Shown here: piece by piece, positions 37,814 through 46,821 of the stretch
Position numbering within the stretch: position 1 is the stretch's first letter
How the letters are laid out: each line of letters begins with the position of its first letter
Origin: Gammaproteobacteria bacterium
GTDB lineage: Bacteria > Pseudomonadota > Gammaproteobacteria > Pseudomonadales > Azotimanducaceae_A
Direction: 5' to 3'
Assembly: GCA_012960755.1 (NCBI GenBank)
Contig: DUAT01000078.1
Location: 242,330 to 306,329 of the forward strand
Length of the DNA: 64,000 nt
Notes under the pieces: generated by a model
Told to the model about the DNA's origin: nothing
Seen by the model: the letters and a program-made list of their open reading frames with translations, nothing else
The model's database searches: none
Position numbers and translations under genes: made by a program

Positions 37814-39340
37814 ATGAACAAGAGCTACGCAAACAAGTACGTTAAGAAAATACTACAAGCAGATGTTTATGAGGTGGCCGAGCAGACTCCGCTGGAGTCT
37901 GCGGACAATTTGTCTGACAGACTGGCCAATCGGATTTTATTCAAACGCGAAGACCTGCAACCGGTGTTTAGTTTCAAATTGCGCGGTGCTTACAACAAGA
38001 TCAGGCGATTGACAGAAACTGAAAGAAAGGCGGGTGTTATCACCGCGTCTGCTGGCAATCACGCCCAGGGCGTAGCCCTGGCTGCGCGCAAACTGGGCAT
38101 CAAAGCAGTGATTGTGATGGGTAAGAACACACCCGAAATCAAAGTCGATGCGGTAAGACGATTGGGTGCACAGGTGGTTCTATTTGGCGATAGTTACGAC
38201 GATGCAACGGACCATGCGAACCAACTGGTAAAAGATAAAGGATACGTCTACGTACATGCCTTCGACGATGTCGACGTGATTGCCGGGCAAGGCACCATCG
38301 GTATGGAAATATTGCGACAACAACCCGGTAACCTGGATGCGGTGTTTGTCCCGGTTGGTGGCGGCGGGTTGATCGGCGGTATTGGCGCGTATATTAAGTA
38401 CCTGCGACCCGAAGTAAAAATCATCGGTGTTGAGGCAGAAGGTTCTGCCTGTATGTCAGCTGCGCTGGCTGCGGGCAGAAGGGTCACGCTCAAGGCAGAT
38501 GAGATAGACCAGTTTGCAGATGGTACAGCAGTACGTCAGGTGGGAATGGAGAACTTCCGATTAGCCAGGGAAACTGTTGACGAAGTATTGACTGTTTCTA
38601 TCGACGAGATCTGTGCAGGGATCAAAGACATATTCGAAGATACCCGCAGTATCTCCGAGCCATCCGGCGCACTCGCCGTAGCAGGTATCAAGCAATATAT
38701 CACTCGAACCGGGCTGCGCGACCAGACTTACGTCGCAATCCTCAGTGGCGCGAATATGAATTTTGACCGATTACGACATATTTCCGAGCGCACCGAGATA
38801 GGAGAAAAACGAGAAGTGTTGTTGAGCGTTGCTATTCCCGAGCAGCAGGGCAGTTTCAGGAAATTCTGTTCCGTAGTTGGTAAGCGAAATATCACAGAAT
38901 TCAACTATCGATATGCGAGCCAGGACGGTGCCCAGGTTCTGGTGGGCGTGCAAACCCGTGTGGACTCGGCAGACCGAAATGATTTTCTGAAGAAACTGCA
39001 AAAGAACTACGAAGTCGTCGATCTGTCTGACAATGAGGTTGCCGTACTGCACGTTCGCCATATGGTTGGAGGCCCGGTTAAAGGGCTGATCAATGAACGT
39101 TTGTTTCGGTTTGAATTTCCGGAGCAACCCGGTGCGCTAATGAAATTTCTCAACGTGCTGGGAAATTTCAATATTTCCATGTTTCACTATCGCAACCATG
39201 GATCTGCTTATGGGCGAGTGTTGGTGGGGATTCAGATTCCGAATAATTCGATGGGTAATTTCAGGAGAGGCCTGGACAAAATTGGTTACCGGTTCTGGGA
39301 AGAGACGGACAACCCGGCTTATCAGTTATTCCTTCGATAG
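37814..39340 (+). CDS. ilvA: Threonine ammonia-lyase, biosynthetic
   Basis: PLP enzyme that converts threonine to 2-oxobutanoate, the first step to isoleucine. It has 508 residues. The Schiff-base Lys55 is in FSFKLRGAYNK, SAGNHAQGVA follows, and VPVGGGGLIGG is the phosphate-binding loop. Two C-terminal ACT-like regulatory repeats (about 330-415 and 425-505, the second with FEFPEQPGALMKFL) mark the isoleucine-inhibited form. It stands alone and is divergent from rpiA. Confidence 0.97.
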   Translation: MNKSYANKYVKKILQADVYEVAEQTPLESADNLSDRLANRILFKREDLQPVFSFKLRGAYNKIRRLTETERKAGVITASAGNHAQGVALAARKLGIKAVIVMGKNTPEIKVDAVRRLGAQVVLFGDSYDDATDHANQLVKDKGYVYVHAFDDVDVIAGQGTIGMEILRQQPGNLDAVFVPVGGGGLIGGIGAYIKYLRPEVKIIGVEAEGSACMSAALAAGRRVTLKADEIDQFADGTAVRQVGMENFRLARETVDEVLTVSIDEICAGIKDIFEDTRSISEPSGALAVAGIKQYITRTGLRDQTYVAILSGANMNFDRLRHISERTEIGEKREVLLSVAIPEQQGSFRKFCSVVGKRNITEFNYRYASQDGAQVLVGVQTRVDSADRNDFLKKLQKNYEVVDLSDNEVAVLHVRHMVGGPVKGLINERLFRFEFPEQPGALMKFLNVLGNFNISMFHYRNHGSAYGRVLVGIQIPNNSMGNFRRGLDKIGYRFWEETDNPAYQLFLR

Positions 39341-39358
39341 AAGAAGCACGGTCCATCG

Positions 39359-39910
39359 TTATTCTCCCGATGGCGGATCTCCCAGCTGGAACAACTGATA
39401 TTCTTTTTCAAAGGCAAACAGCTTCATATCACTGATACGATCGACATATAATTCGCCCTGCAGGTGGTCAAATTCGTGTTGAAAGACTGTTGCAAGAAAA
39501 CCAGTGACTTCCATTGAGCGTGGCTTGTTTTGCTGGTCAAGATATTCAACCAGGATGTGTTGCGGACGTTTTACATAGCCCATCATCCCCGGTATTGACA
39601 GGCACCCCTCCCAGTATCCAGCAGCATTATTTTCGATGACGGTGATTTTTGGATTCACGAAGACGCTGAACGGAAGCGTTTCAATTTCTCCATAACGTGT
39701 TCTCGACTCCACTATCTCGATGACGACGACCTGGTATAAGACATCGATTTGTGGTGCCGCGAGACCAATTCCTCCAGCGGCGTGTAATGTCTCGCGCATA
39801 TCTTCAACGAGGATATTGAACTCTGCCATACCAATATCGTTAGTCGGATAGGGTAAAGCCAGCTTCCGTAATGTTGGATGCCCCATCCTGATAACTTCTC
39901 TTACTGTCAT
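39359..39910 (-). CDS. def: Peptide deformylase
   Basis: Metalloenzyme that removes the formyl group from nascent proteins. It has 183 residues. All three motifs are present: GIGLAAPQ near 47-54, EGCLSIPG, and QHEFDHLQG with the catalytic Glu and two metal His. It is not next to fmt, so it is probably a second deformylase in this genome. That is inference, since the rest of the genome is not visible. It is convergent with ilvA. Confidence 0.95.
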   Translation of the reverse strand: MTVREVIRMGHPTLRKLALPYPTNDIGMAEFNILVEDMRETLHAAGGIGLAAPQIDVLYQVVVIEIVESRTRYGEIETLPFSVFVNPKITVIENNAAGYWEGCLSIPGMMGYVKRPQHILVEYLDQQNKPRSMEVTGFLATVFQHEFDHLQGELYVDRISDMKLFAFEKEYQLFQLGDPPSGE

Positions 39911-40106
39911 GGTTTATTCCATTTTGTTTCACTTTAATTCACTTATTTATACGTAATGAAACCAGTTTCATACTGTCAATGAGAACCTGTCGACATTTAT
40001 TGAAAATAATTTCGCATAATCGCTATCAATATTTGATTAATATCAGCATTGGTTATATCTTAATTAACTCATTCGTTAAAAGGGATTTTCATTTCAGGAA
40101 ATTGGC

Positions 40107-40199
40107 ATGAACAAGAAACCAGATTTGATTTTCATCATATTCGTCCTTTTCGGGCTCGGCATCGCAGTTAATGCTGTTGGCCAGGTGCTTGGGCTATAA
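40107..40199 (+). CDS. Small single-helix membrane protein, 30 residues
   Basis: ATG at 40107 with AGGA eight bases upstream, stop TAA at 40197-40199. The product starts MNKKPDLIF and is then almost entirely hydrophobic, enough for one membrane helix, ending GQVLGL. I recall similar very short proteins (a charged MxKKPD start plus one helix) in marine gammaproteobacteria, without a known function. It lies in a gap between def and fau with an AT-rich leader (39960-40080) that could hold a promoter. Confidence 0.6.
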   Translation: MNKKPDLIFIIFVLFGLGIAVNAVGQVLGL

Positions 40200-40322
40200 G
40201 CACAAATACCCCGTTCGGACGTCTGCTCAATCCCCCTTGGTTCACTCTTAGTTAGCTCCCTTTAAGTTACCCAGACTCTAATAGCCACACCTGAATTACT
40301 CGCACTGACTTTAATTGCACAG

Positions 40323-40982
40323 TTACAGCTTACTAGGTCGCGCCACGCTGGTCCTGTTTTGCTGCGTCGGAACAGCTGTATCGGAACAATAGATGACTTC
40401 CCTTTCGGTGACGATAGCTTGCAAAGGTATGTCCCAGGCATTGGATGACAATTCGGCACATTCCTGAATGGAGTAGGCAATTCCCACCAGTCTCGGTTTG
40501 TGCCAGGCTTTATGCCGGTTCTCGAACGTTCGGTCATAATAGCCCTTACCCATTCCAAGACGATTCCCCTGACGATCAAAGCCCACCAGTGGCACGAGTA
40601 CGACATCGAGCATCAGCGGGTCCAGGTGAAATCGAGGGTTATAACATGGTTCAATTATTCCGTACGTGTTCAGGGCCGTTCGATCTGGGTCAAATAGCTG
40701 AAAAAATAGCCGCTGGTTCTCCCATCGACGGAGTGAATCACTGATTTGTGGCAGATACCAGGCGGTATCATCGGCCAGCGTTAGCCCGGAGATGTCTGCC
40801 TCACCATCTGTCGGCCAGTAAAGCCCGACATTGCGAGCCTTGATAAAGAATATCTGCCGATAAAGTTGCCGGATGATATCCCGGCTGGACTGTGCCTGAT
40901 GCGAGGTGGGGAGAGATCGTCTTCGAGCACGCAGTTCTTTGCGGAGTTTCTTTCGTGCTGAGCTATTCACTGGGCGTGTCAT
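40323..40982 (-). CDS. fau: 5-formyltetrahydrofolate cyclo-ligase
   Basis: ATP-dependent conversion of 5-formyl-THF to 5,10-methenyl-THF. The start is uncertain: ATG at 40982 (MTRPVNSSARKKLR) or one nine codons upstream; I use 40982, about 219 residues. The signature LVPLVGFDRQGNRLGMGKGY followed by YDR is near residues 128-150. The N-terminal RKKLRKELRARRRSL is the substrate-binding helix. It lies downstream of 6S RNA, as ygfA does in E. coli, and is probably co-transcribed with it. Confidence 0.95.
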   Translation of the reverse strand: MTRPVNSSARKKLRKELRARRRSLPTSHQAQSSRDIIRQLYRQIFFIKARNVGLYWPTDGEADISGLTLADDTAWYLPQISDSLRRWENQRLFFQLFDPDRTALNTYGIIEPCYNPRFHLDPLMLDVVLVPLVGFDRQGNRLGMGKGYYDRTFENRHKAWHKPRLVGIAYSIQECAELSSNAWDIPLQAIVTEREVIYCSDTAVPTQQNRTSVARPSKL

Positions 40983-41033
40983 TGGGCGTGTCACACGCCA
41001 GGGGCCCAATGACTATTAAACCCTGACGTAAAA

Positions 41034-41211
41034 CGTTCCCCAAATTGCCGCTGTTCTGATAGGCCCTTGAACCCAGCGGTTCAAGGCGGTGGTCCCTAAC
41101 CGGCATTAGGCTTTCCGAATTCGGACATGCACATCAACCATGATAAAAGACCTCCTGGGCGTCGCATAAAGGGTCGAGGACATATCGACTGGCAAACAAC
41201 CCAGGGAACAT
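41034..41211 (-). ncRNA. ssrS: 6S RNA
   Basis: Regulatory RNA that binds sigma-70 RNA polymerase by mimicking an open promoter. It lies between zapA and fau on the reverse strand, exactly as in E. coli. The reverse-strand sequence has the hallmark CTTGAACC and GGTTCAAGG hairpin near the 3' side (41066-41086). The closing stem is formed by TTCCCTGGGTTG at the 5' end and CAATTTGGGGAA at the 3' end. A TATAAT on the reverse strand (41218-41223) lies about seven bases before the predicted 5' end. Ends are accurate to a few bases. Confidence 0.9.
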
Positions 41212-41253
41212 TAGCTGATTATATATGAATCTCTTTCCGCTGCACGCCTCTGG

Positions 41254-41568
41254 TCAGCGTTTTTCTGCCTTTAGTCGGTTAATGGTCTGCTCCAGCTTGG
41301 TAGACAGAGTCTGAATTTCATTGATCTGAGTCTCAATCACATCGCTATTTGACTGTGATTGCTCAAGATAATCATTGGCAATGTTTAATGCGGCCATGAC
41401 AGCTATACGATCAAGACCTAGAATACTCGCGTTGCTCTTTACGTCTCGCATCTTGATGTCGACATATTCGGCAGATTTTTTTAGAGCACTCACCTCGTCG
41501 GGTTCGCAGGTAACCTGGTAGTCCTTTTCCAATATGGACACGGTCACAGTTTCAATGTCGGCAGTCAT
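41254..41568 (-). CDS. zapA: Cell division protein ZapA
   Basis: Cross-links FtsZ filaments at the division ring. It has 104 residues: an N-terminal beta region (VTVSILEKDYQVTCEPDE) and a C-terminal helix that forms a coiled coil (about 60-100). RIAVMAALNIANDYL is the conserved core. It lies ten bases after the TIGR02449 gene and upstream of 6S RNA. Confidence 0.95.
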   Translation of the reverse strand: MTADIETVTVSILEKDYQVTCEPDEVSALKKSAEYVDIKMRDVKSNASILGLDRIAVMAALNIANDYLEQSQSNSDVIETQINEIQTLSTKLEQTINRLKAEKR

Positions 41569-41578
41569 AAGTCGTTCC

Positions 41579-41776
41579 CTATTCTTGCTCCAGGGCCTTC
41601 AAGCGCATAATCATGGCTTCTATTTTGCTTTTGGCGAGCTCGTTTTTTTCCAGTAAGTGAGTGCGTTCCTGCCGCCAGTTTTCTTTGTCGGCCACCATAA
41701 GTGTCTGCTTTTTTTCCAGCTCATCACATATTTCAATGAGCTCATCTATCTTTCTTTCCAGGTCATGTAGTTCCAC
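41579..41776 (-). CDS. TIGR02449 family coiled-coil protein
   Basis: A 65-residue protein that is almost all one charged coiled coil (MELHDLERKIDELIEICDEL at the start, then LLEKNELAKSKIEAMIMRL). Proteins of this family sit directly before zapA in pseudomonads. They resemble ZapB in size and form, and a role with ZapA in the division ring is plausible but inferred. It is divergent from ygfB. Confidence 0.85.
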   Translation of the reverse strand: MELHDLERKIDELIEICDELEKKQTLMVADKENWRQERTHLLEKNELAKSKIEAMIMRLKALEQE

Positions 41777-41883
41777 TATAGATCACCAACAACTTTTGTG
41801 TCAGGTACTATAAGTCTACCCTTCTACAAAGGTCAAACCCACTAGCGTAAGATAGCCGGTTTTAGATACGAGTGTTAAGACAC

Positions 41884-42411
41884 ATGAATTTTGCCATTTT
41901 GGATGAGCAATTAAGCCAAAGAAAACCCTCATCTACCGCGTCAGAATTTCACGGCTTGCTGACTGGTTGGTTCTCTGCGGGGTCGACCTGGACCGTTGAT
42001 GAACAAAAGGGCGTGCTGTCGAAGTGGATTGGCGATGAACCGGTGAGTGAAACACTCACCGGTCTGGTTTCGACACTCGCGTCAGAAACCCTCGCTGTGC
42101 TCGCGGACGACGACTATGGGTTTCAACTACTGGTCCCGGAAGATAACATCGCGATCAATACCAGGAGCCGTGCCGTGAGCCAGTGGTGTGAAGGGTTTTT
42201 ATTGGGGTTTGGTATGACAGGTCGATTCCAGCAAAGTGATCTCGGCGAAGAAGCCGCTGAAATTATCAGCGACCTCGCCCGAATTGCGAGTCTCGATGAG
42301 GAGATCCCGGACTCCGAAGAAAACGAAACTGACTTGATGGAAATTAACGAGTATGTGCGAGTGTCGGTTCTGCTGGTGTATACGGAATGCGGCAAACAAT
42401 CGGTTCGCTAG
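41884..42411 (+). CDS. ygfB: UPF0149 family protein YgfB
   Basis: A 175-residue, mostly helical acidic protein. The start is the ATG at 41884 (MNFAILDEQL). The family pattern is visible in ASEFHGLLTGWFSAG near 20-34, WCEGFLLGFG near 100-109 and EYVRVSVLLVYTE near the end. In P. aeruginosa YgfB affects the amidase AmpDh3 and beta-lactam resistance; here the role is unknown. It precedes pepP by 64 bases, the usual ygfB-pepP-ubiH order. Confidence 0.93.
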   Translation: MNFAILDEQLSQRKPSSTASEFHGLLTGWFSAGSTWTVDEQKGVLSKWIGDEPVSETLTGLVSTLASETLAVLADDDYGFQLLVPEDNIAINTRSRAVSQWCEGFLLGFGMTGRFQQSDLGEEAAEIISDLARIASLDEEIPDSEENETDLMEINEYVRVSVLLVYTECGKQSVR

Positions 42412-42475
42412 TTTGATCAGGCTAGTTACGACCAGTAATTTTAAAATAAGGTGATTTTTACAACAGGGCAATCCC

Positions 42476-43822
42476 GTGAATATGACGACAGTAAAAATAG
42501 GCTTGAAGGAGTTTGCGCAACGGCGCAGGGAACTGATGGCGCTGATGGAAGTAAACAGCATTGCGATCCTGCCGAGTGCTGGTTTGATGCGCCGAAATAA
42601 CGATGTTGAGTTTCAATTTCGCCAGGATAGTGACTTTCATTATCTCACCGGTTTCGATGAGCCGGAATCAGTTTTTGTGCTGATACCGGGTCGGGAGCAT
42701 GGCGAGTGTATTCTGTTCTGCCGGGAAAGGGACGCCAGCATGGAACAGTGGCATGGGAAAATAGTTGGCCCGGAAAGGGCAATGCAACTCTATGGTATTG
42801 ACGATGCCTTCCCGATTGCAGACATCGACGACATATTGCCCGGCCTGATCGAAGCGAAATCAAAGTTGTATTACGGCATGGGCTCACATGCGGAGTTTGA
42901 CGGTCGAATCATTGCATGGGTTAACAGTATAAGCACCAATCAACAGACCGGTACCCGGCCACCTGGAGAATTCGTTCAGCTTGGTCAATATTTGCATGAA
43001 TTGCGATTGTTCAAGAGCAAACAGGAAGTTGCGGTGATAAAACGTGCTGCTGAAATTACCGCAATGGGGCACAAACGGCTTCTCGCCAACACCACGGCTG
43101 GTATGTATGAATACCAGCTCGAAGGAGAACTACTGCACACGTTTATGATGAACGGTGCGAGATCACCTGCTTATCCGTCGATTGTTGGTTCCGGCCACAA
43201 CGGCTGTATCCTGCACTATATCCAGAATGACGATCAGATTAAGAAAGGAGACCTGGTACTGGTAGATGCAGGATGTGAATACGAGTATTACGCGACAGAT
43301 GTGACGCGCACATTCCCCGTCAGTGGCAAGTTTTCTAAAGCACAAAAAGAAATATACAGCATCGTCCTGGCGGCGCAGCAAGCTGCGATTGAGACCATTA
43401 AACCGGGTAACCACTGGAACCAACCTCATGAAGCAGCCGTACAGGTGATCACCAGTGGTCTGGTCGAGTTAGGACTATTGGAAGGTGAGGTAGAAGAGCT
43501 GATTACATCTGAAGCTTACAAGAAATTCTATATGCATCGGACCGGCCACTGGATGGGTCTGGATGTGCACGACGTCGGGGAATACAAAATTGCCAATACC
43601 TGGCGCATGTTCGAAGCGGGTATGGTGACCACTATTGAACCGGGCATCTACATTTCGGAGGACCTGGATGACGTACCTGCTAAATATCGTGGGATCGGCA
43701 TCCGTTTAGAAGATGATGTGCTGGTAACCAGGCAAGGGCATGAAATTCTCACTGCATCAATTCCGAAAACCATCGACGAGGTTGAAGGTTACATGACTAA
43801 TACCGTTGTGGATGTTGCCTGA
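42476..43822 (+). CDS. pepP: Xaa-Pro aminopeptidase
   Basis: Dimanganese peptidase that removes N-terminal residues before proline. It has 448 residues if it begins at GTG 42476; the ATG two codons later is equally possible. The five metal ligands are in VDAGCEYEYYATDVTRTFP (two Asp), GHWMGLDVHDVG (His), TIEPGIYIS (Glu) and GIGIRLEDDVLV (Glu). The N-terminal domain (about 1-170) is typical of PepP. The ubi gene follows after 12 bases. Confidence 0.96.
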   Translation: MNMTTVKIGLKEFAQRRRELMALMEVNSIAILPSAGLMRRNNDVEFQFRQDSDFHYLTGFDEPESVFVLIPGREHGECILFCRERDASMEQWHGKIVGPERAMQLYGIDDAFPIADIDDILPGLIEAKSKLYYGMGSHAEFDGRIIAWVNSISTNQQTGTRPPGEFVQLGQYLHELRLFKSKQEVAVIKRAAEITAMGHKRLLANTTAGMYEYQLEGELLHTFMMNGARSPAYPSIVGSGHNGCILHYIQNDDQIKKGDLVLVDAGCEYEYYATDVTRTFPVSGKFSKAQKEIYSIVLAAQQAAIETIKPGNHWNQPHEAAVQVITSGLVELGLLEGEVEELITSEAYKKFYMHRTGHWMGLDVHDVGEYKIANTWRMFEAGMVTTIEPGIYISEDLDDVPAKYRGIGIRLEDDVLVTRQGHEILTASIPKTIDEVEGYMTNTVVDVA

Positions 43823-43834
43823 GGCGGGAACCAG

Positions 43835-45097
43835 ATGGCTTCGAACTTCGAAACAATTAATTCTGAGGGCTATTTTGATGTTGTGATTTGCGGTGGCGGT
43901 CTGGTGGGTCTTGCGCTGGCAAATGCTCTAAAAGAAAGTGATCTGAAAATCGCCATCATCGACGCCCAGGGGCGACCGGCAGATTTCACTCAAAACAGCC
44001 CGGAATCTGGAAACTACACTCTGTCCGGTTTCGACCTCGACTCCGGCTATGCGCCGCGGGTGAGCGCCTTGAATGCCGCCACCATTAAAATGCTCAAGCG
44101 GTTGGGTGCATGGCAGGATGTGACTCGATCTTGCGCCATTAAAAAAATGTCAGTCAGGGACTCCACGGGTAGTGCCTCTATTGATTTCGACGCCAGTGAG
44201 GCCAACCTGGATTCCCTGGGTTACATTGTTGAGAACCGAGAGGTGCTTTCTGGGCTCGCAAATCAGCTCGACAAAGATGACCATGTCCAGCAATTTTGGA
44301 ACACCCGTCTGGAATCATTGGAGCAAAGCGGTTCGGGCTATTCACTCCAACTGGCCAGTGACAGGCAATTGGACTGTCAGTTACTCATAGGGGCTGATGG
44401 CGGCAACTCCCGGATCCGACAGCTGAACCACTTGCAGACTGTACGCTGGAACTATGGTCAGGATGCAGTGGTAAGCACCATCACAACCGAGAAGGAACAT
44501 GACGGCGTAGCGAGACAGTGGTTTACCCCTGAAGGTCCGCTGGCATTTCTGCCCCTGGAGGATTCTCGTCTTTGTTCCATCGTCTGGTCGACCCACGATG
44601 CTGATTCGTTGATGGGCACGGAATCAGGTGTGGATGCCGTCAGCGAAGCGTTGTGCTGCAGACTGTCTGAAGCCAGCGAAGGAGAGTTGGGTGATGTACT
44701 GGGGATTGACCAGCGTTTTAGTTTTCCGCTGGTGCAGCAACATTCACTCCGTTATGTGAAAAGCAACCTGGCGTTAATTGGAGATGCCGCACACACCATA
44801 CACCCCCTGGCGGGGCAGGGCGCTAATCTGGGGTTTGCGGATGCCGCTGCACTGGCCAGTGAATTGATGCAGAGTCGTTTCTCGGACGCAAATATTGGCG
44901 ATCTGAGTTTGCTGCGAAGCTACGAAAGAGCCCGGCAACCGCAGAATCTGTTAATGACCTCGCTCATGGAAGCGTTTAAACGTTTGTACGCAACGGATGA
45001 TCCCGGGGTGAATTGGCTGCGCAATACCGGGATGAAATTTGTCAACGACAGCAAGCTGCTGAAGTCTCTGGTAGTCCGTATGGCAAGTGGTCTGTGA
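43835..45097 (+). CDS. Ubiquinone synthesis FAD monooxygenase (UbiH/UbiI family)
   Basis: Flavin hydroxylase that adds an oxygen to the aromatic ring during ubiquinone synthesis. It has 420 residues. FAD motifs are VVICGGGLVGLALANAL near 15-31, the mid-protein LIGADGGNSRIRQ and LIGDAAHTIHPLAGQGANLG near 313-332. It has UbiH/UbiI-type C-terminal features. In E. coli pepP is followed by both ubiH and ubiI; only one hydroxylase is here, so it may have broader regioselectivity or the second gene may be elsewhere. The exact position hydroxylated cannot be read from sequence. Confidence 0.9.
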   Translation: MASNFETINSEGYFDVVICGGGLVGLALANALKESDLKIAIIDAQGRPADFTQNSPESGNYTLSGFDLDSGYAPRVSALNAATIKMLKRLGAWQDVTRSCAIKKMSVRDSTGSASIDFDASEANLDSLGYIVENREVLSGLANQLDKDDHVQQFWNTRLESLEQSGSGYSLQLASDRQLDCQLLIGADGGNSRIRQLNHLQTVRWNYGQDAVVSTITTEKEHDGVARQWFTPEGPLAFLPLEDSRLCSIVWSTHDADSLMGTESGVDAVSEALCCRLSEASEGELGDVLGIDQRFSFPLVQQHSLRYVKSNLALIGDAAHTIHPLAGQGANLGFADAAALASELMQSRFSDANIGDLSLLRSYERARQPQNLLMTSLMEAFKRLYATDDPGVNWLRNTGMKFVNDSKLLKSLVVRMASGL

Positions 45098-45231
45098 GAT
45101 TTTCTCCCTTGCGGCAACAAATCAAATTCATATTCAATTGAACCTGCTTCACTGTTCCCAAGAAAGCTAAGACGGTAGAATGTCGACCGATTTTTTCTGA
45201 ATTTTCTTAGTATTGAAGGTTTCGTGACACG

Positions 45232-46314
45232 ATGGGCCAAAGAACGCCAATTTACAATCTGCATATAGAAGCCGGGGCCAGGATGGTTGATTTCGGCGGC
45301 TGGGATATGCCGGTCAACTACGGCTCTCAAATCGAAGAACATCATATTGTCAGGACATCTGTCGGAGTCTGTGACGTGTCGCATATGACGGTTGTCGATG
45401 TGGCAGGTCCCGGCAGCAAGGCGTTTCTTCGCAAGCTGCTGGCAAACGATGTTGAGAAACTTAGTCAACCAGGCAGAGCGCTTTACAGTGCAATGTTGAA
45501 TCAGCAGGGCGGTGTACTGGATGACCTCATTGTTTACCTCACCGAAGATGGCTATCGCCTGGTGGTGAATTGTGCGACCCGGGAAAAAGACCTGGCGTGG
45601 ATGAACCAACAGATTGCGGGGTTCGATTGCCAGTTAACAGAAAAACCGGAATTTGCCATATTGGCAGTTCAGGGACCTGATTCCCTTGCTGCGGTGAAGA
45701 CCGTTGCAGGTAAAATCAGGGCTGCCTTGATTGACGCACTAAAACCGTTTATGGGTTCGTTTAACCATGGCTGGTTTATTGCCAGGACAGGTTATACCGG
45801 TGAAAAAGGTGTCGAGGTGATCCTGCCTAATGCTGATGCAGTGCAATTGTGGCAGGATCTATTAGCCAACGGCGTAAGACCCATCGGCCTCGGCGCCCGG
45901 GATACGCTGCGTCTGGAGGCAGGGATGAACCTGTATGGCAGCGATATGGATGAATCAGTGACGCCTTTTGAATCCAATATGGCCATCACGGTTGTGATGG
46001 ATACAGATAGAGACTTTATTGGTAAAGCAAGCTTAAGAGACCAGTTGACGCGCGGTGTCGAAGCAGAACTCGTCGGACTGGTGATGCAACAACGCGGTGT
46101 GCTACGGGCGCATTACCCGGTATATTCCGCGTCGGAGCTGGTGGGCGAAATTACCAGTGGTGCATTTTCACCTACCCTGCAGCACTCAATCGCATTGGCG
46201 AGAATCAAGCGGGAGGCTTCAAACCTTGAAGTTGAAATTCGAGGCAAAAGATTACCTGTTGCGAAAGTGAATCCACCCTTTGCCCGCAACGGGAAACAGG
46301 TGTACAAGTTATAA
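45232..46314 (+). CDS. gcvT: Aminomethyltransferase (glycine cleavage T-protein)
   Basis: Takes the aminomethyl group from lipoyl GcvH, releasing ammonia and methylene-THF. It has 360 residues. LHIEAGARMVDFGGWDMPV near the N-terminus, CDVSHMTV, RTGYTGEKGVEVI and LRLEAGMNLYGSDMDESV are family motifs. It opens the gcvT-gcvH-gcvPA-gcvPB operon. In the 134-base leader I see no clear glycine riboswitch. Confidence 0.97.
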   Translation: MGQRTPIYNLHIEAGARMVDFGGWDMPVNYGSQIEEHHIVRTSVGVCDVSHMTVVDVAGPGSKAFLRKLLANDVEKLSQPGRALYSAMLNQQGGVLDDLIVYLTEDGYRLVVNCATREKDLAWMNQQIAGFDCQLTEKPEFAILAVQGPDSLAAVKTVAGKIRAALIDALKPFMGSFNHGWFIARTGYTGEKGVEVILPNADAVQLWQDLLANGVRPIGLGARDTLRLEAGMNLYGSDMDESVTPFESNMAITVVMDTDRDFIGKASLRDQLTRGVEAELVGLVMQQRGVLRAHYPVYSASELVGEITSGAFSPTLQHSIALARIKREASNLEVEIRGKRLPVAKVNPPFARNGKQVYKL

Positions 46315-46363
46315 GGGAACTTAAACGTTCCAAACGACCAGAGTTACAGATAAGGATTGGAAA

Positions 46364-46759
46364 ATGGCAGAGTTTCCGGGTGAACTACGATATGCACAAA
46401 GCCATGAGTGGGCTCGAATGGAAGACGACGGTACCATAACCGTGGGTATTTCAGATCATGCCCAGGACTCACTGGGGGATGTTGTTTTTGTTGAATTACC
46501 AGAGGTTGGTACTGATGTCGAAGCCCAGGGTGAGGCTGGTGTCGTGGAGTCGGTAAAAGCCGCCTCGGATATCTATGCACCGGTGTCCGGTACCATCGTC
46601 GCCATCAATGAAGCACTTGAAGACGCGCCGGAAATAGTCAACGAATCTCCTTTCGACAAAGGCTGGTTTTTTAAGTTACAACCCGGTGACAAAACTGAAC
46701 TGGAAAGTTTGCTTGATGCCAACGCATACCAGGAATTTTGCGAACAGGAAGATCATTAA
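46364..46759 (+). CDS. gcvH: Glycine cleavage H-protein
   Basis: Lipoyl carrier that shuttles the aminomethyl group between P-, T- and L-proteins. It has 131 residues. The lipoylated lysine is Lys65 in [37 protein letters not shown] near 14-33 is also conserved. Its length is normal. It lies 49 bases after gcvT. Confidence 0.98.
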   Translation: MAEFPGELRYAQSHEWARMEDDGTITVGISDHAQDSLGDVVFVELPEVGTDVEAQGEAGVVESVKAASDIYAPVSGTIVAINEALEDAPEIVNESPFDKGWFFKLQPGDKTELESLLDANAYQEFCEQEDH

Positions 46760-46821
46760 AAGCTTAACGGCCAGTTCACCGACCGCAATACAATCCATGA
46801 GACATTCAATGAGGTAATGCC

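Noticed and set aside
39341..39372. Terminator between ilvA and def (CCATCG and CGATGG repeat)
   Set aside because: The stem is only six bases, has no T tract and overlaps the def 3' end.
45098..45231. Glycine riboswitch upstream of gcvT
   Set aside because: No tandem aptamer-like conserved core was seen in the 134-base leader.
44920..45609. Reverse-strand ORF of 229 codons across the ubi-gcvT junction
   Set aside because: It is antisense to two strongly conserved genes; no ribosome-binding site or homologous motif was seen.
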